Under the pieces are notes generated by a model. The model worked only from the letters and a program-made list of their open reading frames with translations. It was not told where the DNA came from and made no database searches. From Cotesia glomerata (lineage: Eukaryota > Arthropoda > Insecta > Hymenoptera > Braconidae): a stretch of 64,000 nt of DNA. How positions within the stretch are numbered: position 1 is the stretch's first letter; every line of letters begins with the position of its first letter. Location: contig NC_058159.1 of assembly GCF_020080835.1 (NCBI RefSeq), positions 25,330,474 to 25,394,473 of the forward strand, in the 5' to 3' direction. This document shows positions 61,560 through 64,000 of this stretch, one piece after another. Made by a program: the position numbers and the translations under genes.

Positions 61560-62229
61560 TAATTTTTATGATTTTTTACTGAAATAAACAAAATTGTGCC
61601 TATAAAAGTTAAGAAAAAAATGTATGAGATAAAAAAATATAAAAAGTCTATAAGTATCATCCAGAACAAATTTTGATTTCGGTTTGTAGTTATTTAAATT
61701 GTTACCCATGTAATGCAGACTTTTTTTAAAAATTATACAATTTTACACCTACCATTTCAATAATTAATAGTTTTATGAATTAATAAATATACTGCCCAAT
61801 AGTAGTAATTTAGCGAGTAAAAGTATTCACAGAGTAAAATATCTTCAACATCAAAAAATATTTTAACACCGCTTTAACACCAGAAAAAAATATTTACACC
61901 GGCAGCGGTGTTATTTTAACACCGCTTTCGATGTTGGAATATAACACCGCAAATTTTAACACCTACACCGCTTTGGACTTACCCCGGTTTTTTTTACAGT
62001 GTATTAGTTAATTTCACGCTAAATCGCTCTGTCTAGTATTATTTCTTTTTATTAGATCTACGCAATCTCATTTATACTTGAAAACTAGTAAGCTGAAAAT
62101 TGTAATCTTCTGTGCATTTTTTCTCGAAATGTTTCCGTCAATTAACATGTTTTTCTTAAATAAAAATATAAAAAATAAAAGAGTAAACCTAAAATCCAAT
62201 GACAGACAAGCTCCTAAGGAGATAAAAAC

Positions 62230-62495
62230 AATGATTTTTATTTTAGAAATTTCTCCTAAAGAGACGACTCGCTAATCATGCGCCCTCCGTCGGAGGTTTT
62301 CAACACTACCTTTAATTGAAAAATTATGTATTGGGAAATATGATCATATCAGATTATATATTAGGCATATCAAGTCATATCCAGCCAGATATGTCTTGAT
62401 ATAGACAATTTTTATAACCGGACCTATCAAAACTATATCAGCCATTTATGGAAATATAAATATATCAAGCCATATCAGAAAATTTTTTCATAAGT
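62230..62495 (+). repeat. dispersed repeat family F, copy 4
   Basis: AAAGAGACGACTCGCTAATC, CATGCGCCCTCCGTCGGAGG and an AAAAATTATGTATTGGG segment are followed by many CATATCA-type units, in the order seen in the other three copies. It may begin further left, near 62070. Confidence 0.65.
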
Positions 62496-63748
62496 TATTA
62501 TTATTATTATTTCTTTTTTTTCAGCGATTATTAATCAAGAGGCATTTAAGCAAACAAATAACTGAACCATAAGGAGAGTTAATAAAAACAAGGCATTAAA
62601 ACAAAGTACTAATAATAAAAAGCTGAAAAAACCTCCAATTGGCAGCTTAAACTTGTCGAATATTTCAAATAGCTGGGGTGAAAAAATGTTAACCGTAAAA
62701 CACCGGGATGCAATATCTTTCTTTTTTTCCTTTGTCCGTGGCGTAACTCTGGAGCTTCCTATTCGCATTCACATTCGGTAACCGAGTACGAGTACGAGTA
62801 CGAGTAGAGGCACCAGCTAACACAAGAGTAAGGAAAAATGTAATACAAATAAATAAAAAATTTAACACAGAGAAATATAGAGAAGAGGAACGGGAAAAGT
62901 GGAGGAGGTGAGCGCGGATAAAAATGTGAATGGGAAAATAAAAGGAAGGCCCGAATGCAACCGGCCTGATATCGAAGCCATTGCCGTCCGACAATGAGTA
63001 ACGGGGCTTCCATAAGTATCGAAAAAACATCGATGCCGATGAGGGAGATGAAGGGACCGGGAAGAGGCTATCTCGTCCCACGGCCCGTAATAATGCCAGC
63101 AGTTTCTCTTTCTCTTTGTACGTCCCCATATCCTTTTTATTTGTAAGCGTATACATACTTTTATTTATTTATTTATTTGCTAGTCTCGTTTTATTTTATT
63201 CTTTTGCGCAACTTTTCCTATTTTCTTTTTTTTTTTTCATTTTATTTTCTGCCTAGACTGGGACGAGGGGACCGGGGGAGCGAATGAGACGTAGATTTCA
63301 AATAACAAAATACGCCGAGTAGAGGGGCGGGGAAGGGAATCAACAAACCCCCAACCACTGGACCTTTTACATTATTCGCTATCACAGACACGAAAGCCAA
63401 TAAATAGAACTACTTTTGATTCTTCAGTAACCTGAGGCTGTTTGAAACAGAACTCAACTCTTCGCGCAACCGGGTGAGTACACTGCACAACCCTATCCAT
63501 CTGCAACGTGTATATATCTGTAAAGACCACCAATAGAAAGACCTTTCGGCTTGTAGGTCTATACATAGATTGCCCAGATGGAGTACAGACTACAGAGAAA
63601 AAGAATGAGGTGGTGTTGCAGTTTCTGGTACGTCAATTGGGAAAAAGGCACCTTCTCAACCGTGAACTGAATCGATAATGTAACCAGTCAATTCTCTTGC
63701 TCCTCTCGCTCATGTATTTTATACTTTTGTGATAACTATTGATAGGAA
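62496..63748. other. less AT-rich DNA, no supported gene
   Basis: It includes a less AT-rich patch at 62690-63660. Minus-strand frames of 84 and 155 codons at 62689-63156 overlap in different registers; the longer one includes Thr-Arg repeats from an ACGAGT array (62787-62806) and has no domain. Confidence 0.45.
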
Positions 63749-64000
63749 ATGAAGACAATCTGCTGGTTCCTTTTATTTCGGCTTTTTAGATTTATATTTA
63801 AATGCGGTATAACGATAAATTATTTATTTATTGCTACTATAGCATACAGTGTACAGAGTTTTATTGTTCTGGACATAGAAATGGGAAGAAAGTTTCGACT
63901 GAATACTGAAGACAGAGATGGAGATGACCCGATCATTTTGATAGATTCGATTTCCTGGACGCGAACGCAGAAAGAGGAAATTGATTCAAGTGACGAGGGG
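63749..64000 (+). CDS. open frame running off the right edge, unknown
   Basis: An ATG at 63749 opens 84 codons with no stop before the window ends. The N terminus is hydrophobic (MKTICWFLLFRLFRFIF), which would fit a signal peptide or membrane segment, and the last 40 residues are charged and acidic (NTEDRDGDDP, QKEEIDSSDEG), unlike the Phe/Leu/Lys noise of other frames. An inner ATG at 63881 starts the charged part. No family is recognised, and without the downstream sequence it may be chance or an exon with a splice donor further right. Confidence 0.25.
   Translation, partial: MKTICWFLLFRLFRFIFKCGITINYLFIATIAYSVQSFIVLDIEMGRKFRLNTEDRDGDDPIILIDSISWTRTQKEEIDSSDEG

Larger units (their letters stand above)
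60370..62001. mobile_element. CACTG-ended element with TTTTAACACCG repeats
   Basis: TA at 60368-60369 and 62002-62003 flank ends CACTGTAAAAAGAGCGGTG and the inverse of CACTGTAAAAAAAACCGG. At least a dozen TAACACCG/CGGTGTTA units in both orientations crowd the outer 110-150 bp of each side, including a near-perfect palindrome TTTTAACACCGCGCGGTG. The inside holds a second element at 60609-61559. No transposase. The clustered two-way subterminal repeats are typical of CACTA-type elements by family knowledge. Confidence 0.85.

Noticed and set aside
60370..61985. CRISPR-like spaced repeats (TTTTAACACCG units)
   Set aside because: Units occur in both orientations with irregular spacing at the ends of a TA-flanked element in eukaryotic DNA; these are subterminal transposon repeats.
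62689..63156. 155-codon minus-strand frame
   Set aside because: Overlaps another frame in a different register and contains a Thr-Arg stretch from an ACGAGT array; no domain.

Overview
This window looks like AT-rich, gene-poor animal nuclear DNA, most likely from an insect. The basis is one intron-containing gene of the Dpr family (arthropod neuronal cell-surface immunoglobulin proteins), tRNA-derived SINE structure, a LINE fragment with an insect-type ORF1 domain, and many small inverted-repeat transposons. A hymenopteran such as a parasitoid wasp would fit, but that is an impression and not proven here. Nothing prokaryotic or viral is evident.

The only confidently coding DNA is the 3' end of a dpr-like gene on the + strand. 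It has three exons at 46951-47170, 47530-47627 and 54618-54718. They splice in frame into 139 residues: a second Ig domain, the family's conserved tail motif EHPAAMQHGN, and a short hydrophobic C terminus that fits a GPI anchor signal. I did not find the signal peptide or first Ig domain, so they probably lie left of the window or in exons too short to see. If so, much of the first 46.9 kb would be intron; this is inference. A second, weak candidate is an 84-codon open frame at 63749-64000 that runs off the right edge.

The rest is layered repeats. From the left: a dispersed repeat (1645-2112); a minus-strand tRNA-derived SINE with perfect 16-bp target duplications (2361-2760); a LINE fragment holding only an ORF1-like domain (2839-3548); a two-unit tandem repeat next to a MITE (6830-7890) whose near-identical sister is at 30769-31213; a run of three or four short inverted-repeat elements (9554-11769); and one at 14514-14999. 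A 3.1-kb G-rich-ended element (17430-20574) contains hairpins and a nested element. A 1.58-kb near-palindrome follows (24565-26143). The 7-kb last dpr intron holds a three-level nest (51727-54095). Further right are a tRNA-like gene between 65-bp direct repeats (57146-57525) and another three-level nest (60370-62001).

The most interesting pattern is architectural. Several non-homologous elements share flanking TA dinucleotides and CAC(T/A/G)G plus A-rich ends, but each carries its own near-palindromic motif repeated many times, often near its ends. This resembles non-autonomous CACTA/Mirage-type DNA transposons that diversified by changing their subterminal repeats. No transposase is visible in the window. 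All repeat alignments were made by eye and boundaries are approximate unless a TA or target duplication is stated.
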